DNA from: Phocaeicola paurosaccharolyticus JCM 15092
Lineage (GTDB): Bacteria; Bacteroidota; Bacteroidia; Bacteroidales; Bacteroidaceae
DNA length: 39,714 nucleotides
Direction of reading: 5' to 3'
Assembly (NCBI RefSeq): GCF_000613805.1
Contig: NZ_BAJR01000031.1
Location: forward strand, 1 to 39,714
In this document: positions 9,799-18,083 of the stretch, piece by piece
How the letters are laid out: each line of letters starts with the position of its first letter
Numbering within the stretch: the first letter of the stretch is position 1
Position numbers and translations under genes: made by a program
Notes under the pieces: generated by a model
Told to the model about the DNA's origin: nothing
Database searches by the model: none
What the model saw: only the letters and a program-made list of their open reading frames with translations

Positions 9799-10260
9799 CT
9801 ATATTTCAGAATTGTGACTATCTACCCAAATCCTAGCAGCTTCCTCAACAATTTTCGCACAAGGCCGTTTCTTATAGTAATGCTCACCTCTAGCTTCAGG
9901 AGTGGAAACAATCGGAGTATCGGAAGGTAAGTTAAGTAGATCAGAACACCTCAAAGCTCCGTTTCTTCTCTTAAATTCCTCAGCCAGTTTCTGAACATAA
10001 GCATAATTTGCAGCTTTTCCCTCTCTATCTGCTCCATCTGTAGTCCCTTTCTCAAGTCCAGCTAATAAAAACATGCCACAAGCAGCTCCACATGTCTCAC
10101 GCATTCTACCAATGCCTCCACCAAAAGAGGCAGCCATTTTTAACGCCTGCTCTTTTGAAAAACCATATTTGTCAGCAAAGGCAGCTACAACAGACTGACT
10201 GCAATTGAAACCTTCTTTAAAAAGTTCAACAGACTTTTCTATTCTTTCTTGATCTGTCAT
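9799..10260 (-). CDS. C_GCAxxG_C_C family redox-type protein
   Basis: This 153-residue protein has the full cysteine pattern of the C_GCAxxG_C_C family. FNCSQSV lies near residues 18-24, the signature ETCGAACGMFLLAG near 57-70, RCSDLL near 103-108 and RPCAKIVEEAARI near 132-144. Family members are thought to bind metal or act in redox chemistry, often near electron-transfer genes, but no reaction is established. The ATG at 10260 lies 2 bases after the stop of the 2-hydroxyacid dehydrogenase gene, so the two are almost certainly co-transcribed and probably translationally coupled. Confidence 0.92.
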   Translation of the reverse strand: MTDQERIEKSVELFKEGFNCSQSVVAAFADKYGFSKEQALKMAASFGGGIGRMRETCGAACGMFLLAGLEKGTTDGADREGKAANYAYVQKLAEEFKRRNGALRCSDLLNLPSDTPIVSTPEARGEHYYKKRPCAKIVEEAARIWVDSHNSEI

Positions 10261-10262
10261 AT

Positions 10263-11219
10263 CTATTTTGCAACATTATTAATAATCTTATTATCAATGA
10301 ATCCTTTCAAATTGTCAACGGCTATCTGCATGAGTCTCTCTCTTGCTTCTTTAGTTGCCCAAGCAATATGTGGTGTAATAAAACAATTCTTTGCTGTAAG
10401 GAGAGGATTATCATCTCGTGGAGGTTCCTGTGAGAGCACATCCATACCTGCTGCCGCAATAACACCTTGGTTCAAAGCATCGGCAAGATCCTTTTCATTA
10501 ATTAAAGGTCCACGCCCTGTATTGATTATAATTGCACTCTTCTTCATAAGAGATATACGTTCCTTATTAACTAGTGATTCTGTATCATCAGTAAGCGGAC
10601 AGTGAAGAGAGATGATATCACACTCTTTGAATAGGTCGTCTAACTCAGCCTTTTTTATCTCAACAGGCAACTGCAACTTAACTTTAGAAGTGTATGCAAA
10701 AATCTGCATGCCAAATGCTATAGCTATTCTTGCTGTTGCCATACCTGTATGCCCCAGTCCGACAATGCCTATCTTCTTATGGGCAAGTTCTGTCAGAGGA
10801 TAATCCCAATAGCAAAAATCTTTGCTATTGCTCCATCTACCTTGGCTATTCTCATGAGCATAATGACCTACTCGATTTGTGATATTAAGTATATGGGCAA
10901 ATACCATCTGTGCCACAGAATCTGTGCTATATGATGGGATATTAGTAACCACAAGACCCTTCTCTTTTGCTGCATTTATATCTACAACATTATATCCTGT
11001 AGCTAATACACCAATATATTTCAAGTCAGCAAGCTGCTCTATTGTATCTGCAGTTAAGAGAGTCTTATTTGTAAGTAGAGCCTGAGCACCTTTACAACGT
11101 TCCAACAATTCATCGGGAGTGGTTCTGTCATATATTGTAACATCACCTAAAGCCTGAATGGCATCCCAAGATAGATCGCCCGGATTAAGTCCGAAGCCGT
11201 CTAATATGACTATTTTCAT
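10263..11219 (-). CDS. D-2-hydroxyacid dehydrogenase (glycerate dehydrogenase type)
   Basis: This NAD-dependent enzyme has 318 residues from the ATG at 11219, beginning MKIVILDGFGLNPGDLSW. That start clears the end of rarA by 16 bases; the longer frame from 11255 would overlap it. Motifs in order: ATGYNVVDINAAKEKGI-like substrate loop, the Rossmann GLGHTGMATARIA, NTGRGPLINE with the catalytic Arg, AGMDVLSQEPP with the catalytic Glu, and TPHIAWAT with the catalytic His. The family reduces 2-keto acids such as hydroxypyruvate to D-2-hydroxyacids; the closest general match is glycerate dehydrogenase/hydroxypyruvate reductase, but the substrate is not certain. It is the middle gene of the rarA-dehydrogenase-C_GCAxxG run. 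Confidence 0.92.
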   Translation of the reverse strand: MKIVILDGFGLNPGDLSWDAIQALGDVTIYDRTTPDELLERCKGAQALLTNKTLLTADTIEQLADLKYIGVLATGYNVVDINAAKEKGLVVTNIPSYSTDSVAQMVFAHILNITNRVGHYAHENSQGRWSNSKDFCYWDYPLTELAHKKIGIVGLGHTGMATARIAIAFGMQIFAYTSKVKLQLPVEIKKAELDDLFKECDIISLHCPLTDDTESLVNKERISLMKKSAIIINTGRGPLINEKDLADALNQGVIAAAGMDVLSQEPPRDDNPLLTAKNCFITPHIAWATKEARERLMQIAVDNLKGFIDNKIINNVAK

Positions 11220-11235
11220 TTTACTAAATATTATA

Positions 11236-12513
11236 TCACTGTTTATACTTTTCACCCCATAGCTTATCCAATTGCTGCTTCATCTTCTCCTCCTGGGCAT
11301 TTCCTTGAGGATGCCATAGTCTGGAGTTTTTCACCTCATCAGGAAGATACTGCTGAGGGGCAAAGTTATTCTTGTAATTATGTGAATATTTATAGTTGTT
11401 CCCATATCCAAGCTCTTTCATGAGTTTAGTAGGAGCATTTCTTAGATGTAATGGAACTGGTAGGTTACCACTCTCTTGGACAAGTTCAAGAGCACTGTTT
11501 ATTGCCATATAAGCTGAGTTACTCTTGGGACTGTTAGCCAGATAGACCGTGGCCTCGGCTAAAGGTATTCTTCCCTCAGGCCAGCCTATCTTCATAACTG
11601 CATCAAAAGCAGCATTAGCAATAAGAAGTGCATTAGGGTTTGCCAATCCTATATCTTCGGATGCTGAAATGACAAGTCTTCTAGCTATGAAAGCAGGATC
11701 CTCTCCTCCCTCAACCATTCTTGCCAGCCAGTATATTGCTCCATCAGGATCACTTCCCCTGATAGACTTTATAAAAGCTGAGATAATATCATAATGCATC
11801 TCTCCATCTTTATCATATGCGAGCGGATTCTGCTGGAGTCTATCTACAACCTTTTCATCAGTTATTACAATCTTCTCCTCATCTCCTTCTGCATCCACAA
11901 CTAGCTCTATAATATTAAGTAGTTTTCTTGCATCCCCTCCTGAATATCTTAATATGGCATCATACTCACTAATCTCTATATTTTTCTCTTTGAGGATAAC
12001 ATCCTTAGTTAGGGCATTATGTATCAGTTCTATCAAATCGTCTCTCTCCAAAGATTTAAGAACATAGAGCTGACAACGAGATAGAAGAGGTCTAATAACT
12101 TCAAAAGATGGATTTTCTGTAGTAGCACCAATAAGTGTTACTACACCTTTTTCGACAGCACCAAGAAGAGAGTCTTGTTGGGATTTACTAAAACGATGTA
12201 TTTCATCGATAAAAAGTATTGGACTTGACTGTGAGAAGAAACGATTACTCTTGGCTTTATCAATAACCTCGCGTACATCTTTGACTCCACTAGTAACAGC
12301 ACTTAAAGTATAGAAAGGTGTCTCTAACTTGTTGGCAATGATTTGCGCCAGTGTAGTTTTTCCAACTCCAGGAGGGCCCCACAAAATAAACGAAGCTATT
12401 CTTCCTGAATCAATCATTTTTCTAAGAACTGCACCTTGTCCTACCAGATGTTTCTGACCAATATAATCATCTAGCGTCTTAGGACGCAAACGTTCCGCCA
12501 AGGGTTGTGCCAT
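11236..12513 (-). CDS. rarA: Replication-associated recombination protein A (AAA+ ATPase RarA/MgsA)
   Basis: RarA is an AAA+ ATPase related to clamp loaders that acts at stalled replication forks. The protein has about 425 residues from the ATG at 12513, giving [20 protein letters not shown]; a TTG two codons earlier is less likely. Walker A is GPPGVGKTT (near 47-55), Walker [10 protein letters not shown], sensor 1 [11 protein letters not shown], and the arginine-finger region LLSRCQLY. The C-terminal tetramerisation part includes [17 protein letters not shown] and [16 protein letters not shown]. It heads a minus-strand gene run. Its promoter box (12539-12546) lies inside a perfect inverted repeat. 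Confidence 0.96.
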   Translation of the reverse strand: MAQPLAERLRPKTLDDYIGQKHLVGQGAVLRKMIDSGRIASFILWGPPGVGKTTLAQIIANKLETPFYTLSAVTSGVKDVREVIDKAKSNRFFSQSSPILFIDEIHRFSKSQQDSLLGAVEKGVVTLIGATTENPSFEVIRPLLSRCQLYVLKSLERDDLIELIHNALTKDVILKEKNIEISEYDAILRYSGGDARKLLNIIELVVDAEGDEEKIVITDEKVVDRLQQNPLAYDKDGEMHYDIISAFIKSIRGSDPDGAIYWLARMVEGGEDPAFIARRLVISASEDIGLANPNALLIANAAFDAVMKIGWPEGRIPLAEATVYLANSPKSNSAYMAINSALELVQESGNLPVPLHLRNAPTKLMKELGYGNNYKYSHNYKNNFAPQQYLPDEVKNSRLWHPQGNAQEEKMKQQLDKLWGEKYKQ

Positions 12514-12528
12514 AAACAAAAATATTAA

Positions 12529-12578
12529 GTTACTTAGGCAAAGTTAATAAATGCGATTTATAATTATGCCTAAGTAAC
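12529..12578 (-). promoter_or_regulatory. rarA promoter inside a perfect 12-bp inverted repeat
   Basis: GTTACTTAGGCA (12529-12540) and TGCCTAAGTAAC (12567-12578) are perfect inverted arms around a 26-base spacer. Within the spacer and left arm lies TAACTTTG on the minus strand (12546 to 12539), a perfect -7 box for rarA. The hairpin also sits directly behind the DUF5686 gene stop (12588), followed by a U-rich stretch. It could act as terminator, operator or both. Confidence 0.6.
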
Positions 12579-12587
12579 CTACTATTT

Positions 12588-15161
12588 TTAGAATGTCATC
12601 ATGACCATGAACCTTAATCCCCATTTGTTTATTCCAGGATTATTGAGATAGTTCAGACGGCGTACATAATCAATATGAAGAATTTTGAGTATGTTGTGTA
12701 CACCTATCGAGTACTCCATATAAGGAGTTTTTGTATCCATAACAAAGCTTGTAGGCATACCATCTCTTGAAGGGAATAAGAACAGATCCTTATCGCCCTG
12801 ATTCATCATTGGATTATTTTTATCAGTAAGCTGACCATAAAGCATCTTAAAGCCTATTGCTTCACGCCATTTTAACTTTTTAAGAAGAGGTATCCTATTA
12901 AATATCTTACCATTCAAATCCCATGAAATATCAAATGAAGCATACCTATCATTTAGGAACTCAATATTATTTATAAGGTTGAAAGTCTCCCTCTGTGATA
13001 TATACGACAAGTTAGCAGCCGGCATTATAAGCAATGGGAATGGTACCTTATTCCATTCAGCACCACCTTTCAGGAATAGATCAATCTTTCCCCAAGATGA
13101 GAACCAGAATCTCTTGTAAATGCCAACTTCTGTCATATTATAATTGTAATCACCTCCAAATGCTCCTTTGAATCCCATTGTATGAGATAAAGTAATCACT
13201 GGTGCATCGAAAGTAACAGGAATTCTTCTCTGCTTAGTATTTATGAATGTCTCTCCCGGTGAATATCTGAAAGCCAAAGATGTCTCAAATGTAGTAATAT
13301 CTGGGATAAGTGTCTTTTGATCATCATTTGTAATATACGCCAATCCACCAGTAGGTTCATCATTTGTATGCTTAACTTCAATAGTGGTTTTTAGCCCTCC
13401 CTCTATTTCACGCTCATATTTTAATGACATATTACGTACGTAAGACATCTGATCAACAGTAGTAGTCTTCCATGATACGAATACATTATCTTTATCTGTT
13501 TTAAGAAACTTATCTGTAGGAGACATCACATCATACATATAATTGAAAGTGATAGAGTTCTTAGGATATTCTCTTGGCAAGTACTCTTTCTTGTTAAATG
13601 AATACTCTACTTCACCCATATATTTAGACTTATGATCTTTGAAACCATATGCATAATATCCGCTTAAGAATAGATGAGGATTTAGATTTGCAGTTGTCTG
13701 AGCACTCATCCTCAACCTCAAGCCGTCAATATAGTTACTAGATATCATAGTATTGACCGGACCTATATCAACTTTACTTGGATTCTCTTTTGTTCCAGTT
13801 TCAACAAAGTTCTCAATAAAAGCTTTCAAACCAAAGATGACATACTTGAAACCTGGCATCTGCTCAAGTCTTTTTACAAGCATATCCATTGAACTCTCAG
13901 TTTTGGTAAGTGGCACTTGACGATATTGTTCCCAAAACTTATCATCACGCATCATAGCATCAGCCTCTTTTATCTCACTACCTTTTCGTTTAAATAGCTG
14001 TTGAGGAATTTCATCAAATGCATAGTCAGAATATGTTGTAATTCTTCGAATCTGGAATCCCTGCATAATCTTCATGACCTTGAGTTCTACAATCATATCA
14101 TCAACTTTAAGAACTCTCTCTCCATTAGGCAACTTCTCAAACTCCTGAATTATGTTCATATGATCTACAAAGTTCACTCCAGATTTTTGAGGAAGATTCA
14201 TAACACACTTCTTTACTGCATAAGAAGAGTCTGCAAGTACATATAGATGTCCGGTAAAACCAAAGTCCTGAGAATTATTTGGGACAAAAGATAAATGGAA
14301 ACACTTCTCCTTATCTACAAAAGTTGTATCCATTATATAATATTTATAGAAAGATATTGCATCCGAAGATGATATAGGACTTATAAACGGATATTGAAGT
14401 AGACGTATATCATTATCATAGATATTCACATCCGTAAAAACATCTTTAAGTACAGTAGTAAGGATATCACCAGTTGCAAAAAGTTCATTTACACCTGTTG
14501 TACTCATACCTTTTACGAGAGTCTTGAGACTCTTTGGATTTTTACGATAAATAATCTGTGATGCTGTCTCATCTATTGAGATAGGAAGAATGTTTTTATC
14601 AGTTTCAGGACTATACTCTATCTGATCCTTGAGAAAAGGCATTTTTTTATACATTCCCTTTTCAAGCATCTCTGGGGTAACCTCGTTAAGAGACATCTTA
14701 AGTTTCTGATACTTATTATACTGATAGTAGTCATTGTCCTCTAACTTATTATTTTGTTTATTAGCAATGACCTTCTTCATCATCTCTACAGCAGGATTGT
14801 TCTTTCTTGAATATTTCTGCCTTTTAGGTTTTATAACTACCTCTTGAAGTACTATATCATCTGGAGAAATCTTTATGTCGAGTAACTTGGTAGTACCTGG
14901 TATTATTGTGACGTTCTTCGTTCTATAGCCGACTGCTGAAAAAGTTAGTTTTGTCCAACCTTGTCTGGTTTCAACAGAATAATGCCCTTTATCATCAGTG
15001 ATACTACCAACTCCTTTGCCTTCATAATAGACTGAAAGATATGGAATAGGCTCATTTGTAACAGAATCAATTACTACACCTTGTATCTTTTGGGCAAAAA
15101 GGTTTGTAGTACAAATAAAAAGTATAAAAAAGAGAATCGATCGTATATATACTTTGTTCAT
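12588..15161 (-). CDS. DUF5686 protein with carboxypeptidase-regulatory-like domain
   Basis: The protein is 857 residues, close to the usual size for this Bacteroidetes family. A signal peptide covers about residues 1-23. A carboxypeptidase-regulatory-like beta-sandwich follows (about 25-110: IQGVVIDSVTNEPIPYLSVY, SITDDKGHYSV, LTFSAVGYRTKNV). The DUF5686 region then runs to the end: KPKRQKYSRKNNPAVEMM near 113-130, then many amphipathic strands typical of an outer-membrane barrel, with a terminal Phe (FMVMMTF). No reaction is known; I expect an outer-membrane protein. It is transcribed alone from a -7 box at 15189-15196, and a hairpin follows its stop. Confidence 0.9.
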   Translation of the reverse strand: MNKVYIRSILFFILFICTTNLFAQKIQGVVIDSVTNEPIPYLSVYYEGKGVGSITDDKGHYSVETRQGWTKLTFSAVGYRTKNVTIIPGTTKLLDIKISPDDIVLQEVVIKPKRQKYSRKNNPAVEMMKKVIANKQNNKLEDNDYYQYNKYQKLKMSLNEVTPEMLEKGMYKKMPFLKDQIEYSPETDKNILPISIDETASQIIYRKNPKSLKTLVKGMSTTGVNELFATGDILTTVLKDVFTDVNIYDNDIRLLQYPFISPISSSDAISFYKYYIMDTTFVDKEKCFHLSFVPNNSQDFGFTGHLYVLADSSYAVKKCVMNLPQKSGVNFVDHMNIIQEFEKLPNGERVLKVDDMIVELKVMKIMQGFQIRRITTYSDYAFDEIPQQLFKRKGSEIKEADAMMRDDKFWEQYRQVPLTKTESSMDMLVKRLEQMPGFKYVIFGLKAFIENFVETGTKENPSKVDIGPVNTMISSNYIDGLRLRMSAQTTANLNPHLFLSGYYAYGFKDHKSKYMGEVEYSFNKKEYLPREYPKNSITFNYMYDVMSPTDKFLKTDKDNVFVSWKTTTVDQMSYVRNMSLKYEREIEGGLKTTIEVKHTNDEPTGGLAYITNDDQKTLIPDITTFETSLAFRYSPGETFINTKQRRIPVTFDAPVITLSHTMGFKGAFGGDYNYNMTEVGIYKRFWFSSWGKIDLFLKGGAEWNKVPFPLLIMPAANLSYISQRETFNLINNIEFLNDRYASFDISWDLNGKIFNRIPLLKKLKWREAIGFKMLYGQLTDKNNPMMNQGDKDLFLFPSRDGMPTSFVMDTKTPYMEYSIGVHNILKILHIDYVRRLNYLNNPGINKWGLRFMVMMTF

Positions 15162-15188
15162 TCTAAATTTTCATAATTATATGAGTCG

Positions 15189-15196
15189 CAAAGTTA
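15189..15196 (-). promoter_or_regulatory. -7 box of the DUF5686 gene
   Basis: TAACTTTG on the minus strand matches TAnnTTTG perfectly and predicts a start near 15182, about 21 bases before the ATG at 15161. A TTTG lies upstream at 23-base spacing, slightly long for a -33 element. Confidence 0.5.
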
Positions 15197-15483
15197 ATCA
15201 TTTAGTTAAAAGGATTCTGCAAATTTTACTTAATAAATAATTAATTCAAACTTATAGAACATTTTTTCAAGTGAAAAAAAATAAAAAATAGCAGTTCTGT
15301 CCTAAGGATTTTAAAAATGAGTTACTACATATTTCTTTTTGTAAAGTTATATCTTTAACAATTATTAAATATTTAAGTCAATTTTATGGATATAAAATAT
15401 GATAAATCTAAGAAAAATAGAAGTATACATATTTTTACAAAGTCATTTTATCTATAGTATGATAATTAAAAAAAACATTAATA

Positions 15484-15515
15484 AAAAAGGGGTCTTTTCA
15501 CAAAGCCCCCTTTTT
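15484..15515 (-). terminator. Terminator behind phoU / candidate small RNA
   Basis: AAAAAGGGG (15484-15492) pairs with CCCCTTTTT (15507-15515) around a 14-base loop. On the minus strand the stem ends in a U run. It is the first intrinsic terminator after the pst-phoU genes, 220 bases beyond the phoU stop. Confidence 0.7.
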
Positions 15516-15521
15516 AAGTTT

Positions 15522-15651
15522 TCAATAGGTATTAGTTTTTTTTAAGGTAAAAAGATTGTTTTCAGGATAACGCTGCAAAGATGTTACCTTTTTTATAACA
15601 TTCCAAAAAAAAACATGTCATACAACATATGTATTAATTTTTTTTAAGGAT
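15522..15651 (-). repeat. Diverged direct repeat in the phoU-DUF5686 gap
   Basis: On the minus strand, CCTTAAAAAAAATTAATAC (near 15650-15632) recurs as CCTTAAAAAAAACTAATAC (near 15545-15527), about 105 bases apart. The CTTTGCA boxes at 15687-15692 and about 15575-15580 show nearly the same spacing. The simplest reading is an old tandem duplication of a promoter-leader unit of about 105 bases. Confidence 0.35.
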
Positions 15652-15733
15652 ATGGAATAAACATTCATCTTTACTTTTTGTTATTGCAAAGATAACATTC
15701 TTTTTAATATTAGTATATTTTAGTAACTTTTTC

Positions 15734-16417
15734 TTAGTCATCTGTCTCATCATGCTTATCATGATGTTTCAAAACTTTCGCTTCTATATAAAATACAATC
15801 TCTTCACCTATGTTTGTTATATGATCACCAGAACGCTCTAGTTTTCTAAATACTCCAACTAAATCCAAACACATTTTTGTCTCGTCTATATGATTAGCTA
15901 TATATTGAGTCAGAATAGTAGATGCTTGGGCATTTATCTCATCTACTAAATTATCTTTTGATATTAGTGACATTGCATCATCAATATTCTCTTCATTAAA
16001 TGCCTTCTTAGATATTTCAAGCATAAGAAGAACTCTTTCAACCATCTCATGCAACCTAAGTTCTTCAAACAGTTCTGTGTTAACAGAATTATTATCAGTT
16101 CTGAGAACAAACCTTGCTATTCCTTCTGCAAAGTCACCTAATCTCTCAAGGTTAGTATTTATCTTTAACACTGCTAATACAAAACGCAAATCAATAGCTA
16201 CAGGATTATAAAGAGCTATGATATCTTCAACATCACTGTCAATATGAAGTTCATATGCATTTACTCTTTTCTCTCTTCCTATGACTTGTTGAGCCAAATC
16301 TTTATTCATTGTGAACACTGCATCAGAGGCTTTTGCCATCTGATTGTACACCATTGACCACATCTCATTTAGCTCTTTTTTTAGAGAAGTAATTTCCGAT
16401 TCTATAAATTTTACCAT
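15734..16417 (-). CDS. phoU: Phosphate signalling protein PhoU
   Basis: PhoU is a cytoplasmic negative regulator that links the Pst transporter to the phosphate-responsive sensor kinase. At 227 residues it has the family length and two three-helix repeats. The first repeat has IGREKRVNAYELHIDSDVEDIIAL and LRFVLAVLKINTNLERLGDFAEGIA; the second has LVGVFRKLERSGDHITNIGEEIVFYI. Both carry the ERxGD metal-binding signature. The ATG at 16417 lies 11 bases after the repaired pstB stop, so phoU ends the pstC-pstA-pstB-phoU run. No sensor kinase or PhoB-type regulator is in the window. Confidence 0.96.
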   Translation of the reverse strand: MVKFIESEITSLKKELNEMWSMVYNQMAKASDAVFTMNKDLAQQVIGREKRVNAYELHIDSDVEDIIALYNPVAIDLRFVLAVLKINTNLERLGDFAEGIARFVLRTDNNSVNTELFEELRLHEMVERVLLMLEISKKAFNEENIDDAMSLISKDNLVDEINAQASTILTQYIANHIDETKMCLDLVGVFRKLERSGDHITNIGEEIVFYIEAKVLKHHDKHDETDD

Positions 16418-16428
16418 AATATTTTGAT

Positions 16429-17180
16429 TTATCCGAAACGTCCAGTAATATAATTTTGAGTCTCTTCTTTGGATGGATTAGTGAATATCTTCTTGGTATA
16501 ATCATACTCCACCATTGCACCTAAGTAGAAAAAAGCTGTCATATCGCTAACTCGTGCAGCTTGCTGCATATTATGAGTTACAATAACAATAGTATAATCT
16601 TTTTTCAGTTCATGAATAAGCTCTTCAACCTTTGCAGTAGATATAGGATCTAGTGCTGAGCTGGCTCATCCATTAGCAGAACCGATGGCGAAACAGCCAT
16701 AGCTCTTGCTATACATAGTCTTTGCTGCTGCCCACCTGAGAGTTCGAATGCAGATTTCTTCAATTTATCCTTCACCTCATTCCAAAGAGCAGCTCCCTTT
16801 AATGTCTCTTCTACTCTGTGACTTATGAATTCCTTGTCACTTACACCATTAACTCGTAGTCCATAAGCTACGTTGTCGAAGATACTCTTAGGAAAAGGAT
16901 TCGGCTTTTGGAAAACCATTCCTACGTTTTTACGTAATTCATCAACAACTACATCTTTTCCATAAATGTTTATGTCGTCAATTAGTACCTCTCCTTCCAA
17001 TCTTGTATCAGGAATAAGATCATTCATTCTATTCATAAGACGAAGGAATGTAGACTTTCCACATCCTGATGGTCCGATAAAGGCAACAACAGACTTATCT
17101 TCTATCTGAATAGATATATCTTTTAAGGCCTGAAATTTACCATAAAAAAAGTCAACGTTTTTTGTTTCTATTTTTATCAT
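16429..17180 (-). pseudogene. pstB: Phosphate ABC transporter ATPase PstB, split by one-base frameshift
   Basis: PstB is the ATPase of the Pst phosphate importer. From the ATG at 17180 the frame shows Walker [10 protein letters not shown] (near 35-43), the Q-loop FQKPNPFP, the ABC signature [15 protein letters not shown] and Walker B LLMDEP, then stops at 16650 after PAQH. Restoring one base between 16657 and 16668 yields the expected [15 protein letters not shown], the H-loop [16 protein letters not shown] and the ending NYITGRFG, with a stop at 16429-16431. The repaired protein is 250 residues, exactly the family norm. Everything after the lesion is still conserved, so a sequencing deletion is more likely than loss of function. 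It lies between pstA and phoU in the operon. Confidence 0.9.
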
Positions 17181-17190
17181 AATGGTTTGT

Positions 17191-18081
17191 TTAGTTCATT
17201 TTTGCTTTATTTGAAAAATATTTTCTTAGGAGGTTTGCAATGATATTTATTATCAATATTATCACAATAAGCACCAAAGCTGTTCCATAAGCCATTGGTA
17301 ACTGTTTCTCCATATCTGTACCACTTGTGGCTAGTACATAAAGATGGTATGGTAATGCCATACACTGATCGAATATTGAGCCTGGAAGATGAGGGAGAAA
17401 ATATGCAGCACAAGTAAATAATATAGGAGCTGTTTCTCCAGAGACTCTTCCCAATGCAAGAATAAGTCCGGTCATTATATTGGGTAACCCCATAGGAAGT
17501 ATAACATGCCATATAGTCTGAAGACGCGAAGCTCCTAATGCCCTGCTACCTTCTCTAAAGCTATCTGGGATAGCTTTAAGTGCCTCCTCAGTAGTACGTA
17601 TGATAAGTGGTAATGACAATAGCCCTAACGTCAGTGATCCAGCCAATATACTATCTCCGAAATCTAGATACTTAACAAAAAGTGCCATACCAAAAAGTCC
17701 AAAGACTATGGAAGGTATACCACTAAGATTGTTAGTCATCACTCTGATTATCTTAACAACCGTACCATTACTAGCATATTCATTCATATATATACCACTC
17801 ATAATGCCAATAGGGAAAGAGAATATTGCACTACCAATCATCAGATAAAATGTACCTACTATAGCCGGCCATATTCCACCTTCAGTCATTCCATTTTCAG
17901 GAGAACCGAAAATAAAATTGAAACTGATAACGCCAATACCTTTATAAATTATAAAGCCCAATATAATAAAAAGTATGAGCACTATAAAGTAGCTAAAAGC
18001 AGAAAATATATAAAAAGCAAGATTCTGTGACCTTCTTTTACGCTTACCATAATTTGATGGAAATGATATTTTATTATTCAT
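17191..18081 (-). CDS. pstA: Phosphate ABC transporter permease PstA
   Basis: PstA is an inner-membrane permease of the Pst importer. The protein has about 296 residues from the ATG at 18081 ([19 protein letters not shown]); a TTG two codons earlier overlaps the pstC stop. A basic N-terminal tail leads into six hydrophobic segments, beginning near residue 24. The EAA-type cytoplasmic loop that docks on PstB is [32 protein letters not shown], given here as E-E-A-L with the G-A-S and the following Pro. [14 protein letters not shown], typical of PstA, follows. The gene starts 2 bases after the pstC stop and ends 10 bases before pstB. Confidence 0.95.
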   Translation of the reverse strand: MNNKISFPSNYGKRKRRSQNLAFYIFSAFSYFIVLILFIILGFIIYKGIGVISFNFIFGSPENGMTEGGIWPAIVGTFYLMIGSAIFSFPIGIMSGIYMNEYASNGTVVKIIRVMTNNLSGIPSIVFGLFGMALFVKYLDFGDSILAGSLTLGLLSLPLIIRTTEEALKAIPDSFREGSRALGASRLQTIWHVILPMGLPNIMTGLILALGRVSGETAPILFTCAAYFLPHLPGSIFDQCMALPYHLYVLATSGTDMEKQLPMAYGTALVLIVIILIINIIANLLRKYFSNKAKMN

Positions 18082-18083
18082 AA

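Larger units (their letters stand above)
15483..15694 (-). ncRNA. Candidate small RNA between phoU and the DUF5686 gene
   Basis: The 572-base gap between phoU and the DUF5686 gene contains, on the minus strand, a perfect -7 box TATCTTTG (15694 to 15687) and, about 170 bases on, a terminator hairpin (15515 to 15484). A transcript of about 200 bases would start near 15680 and end near 15483, with no reading frame of note. A second -7-like box, CATCTTTG, lies at 15575-15582 and would give an RNA of about 85-90 bases. The phoU message could also run through to the same terminator, so an independent RNA is only inferred. Confidence 0.35.

Noticed and set aside
11220..11255. N-terminal extension of the dehydrogenase to 11255
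   Set aside because: It overlaps rarA by 20 bases and adds residues absent from the family, whereas the ATG at 11219 gives the usual beginning.
16650..17180. pstB as a genuine 176-residue truncated ATPase
   Set aside because: The H-loop and C-terminus are fully preserved in the next frame and the repaired length is exactly 250.
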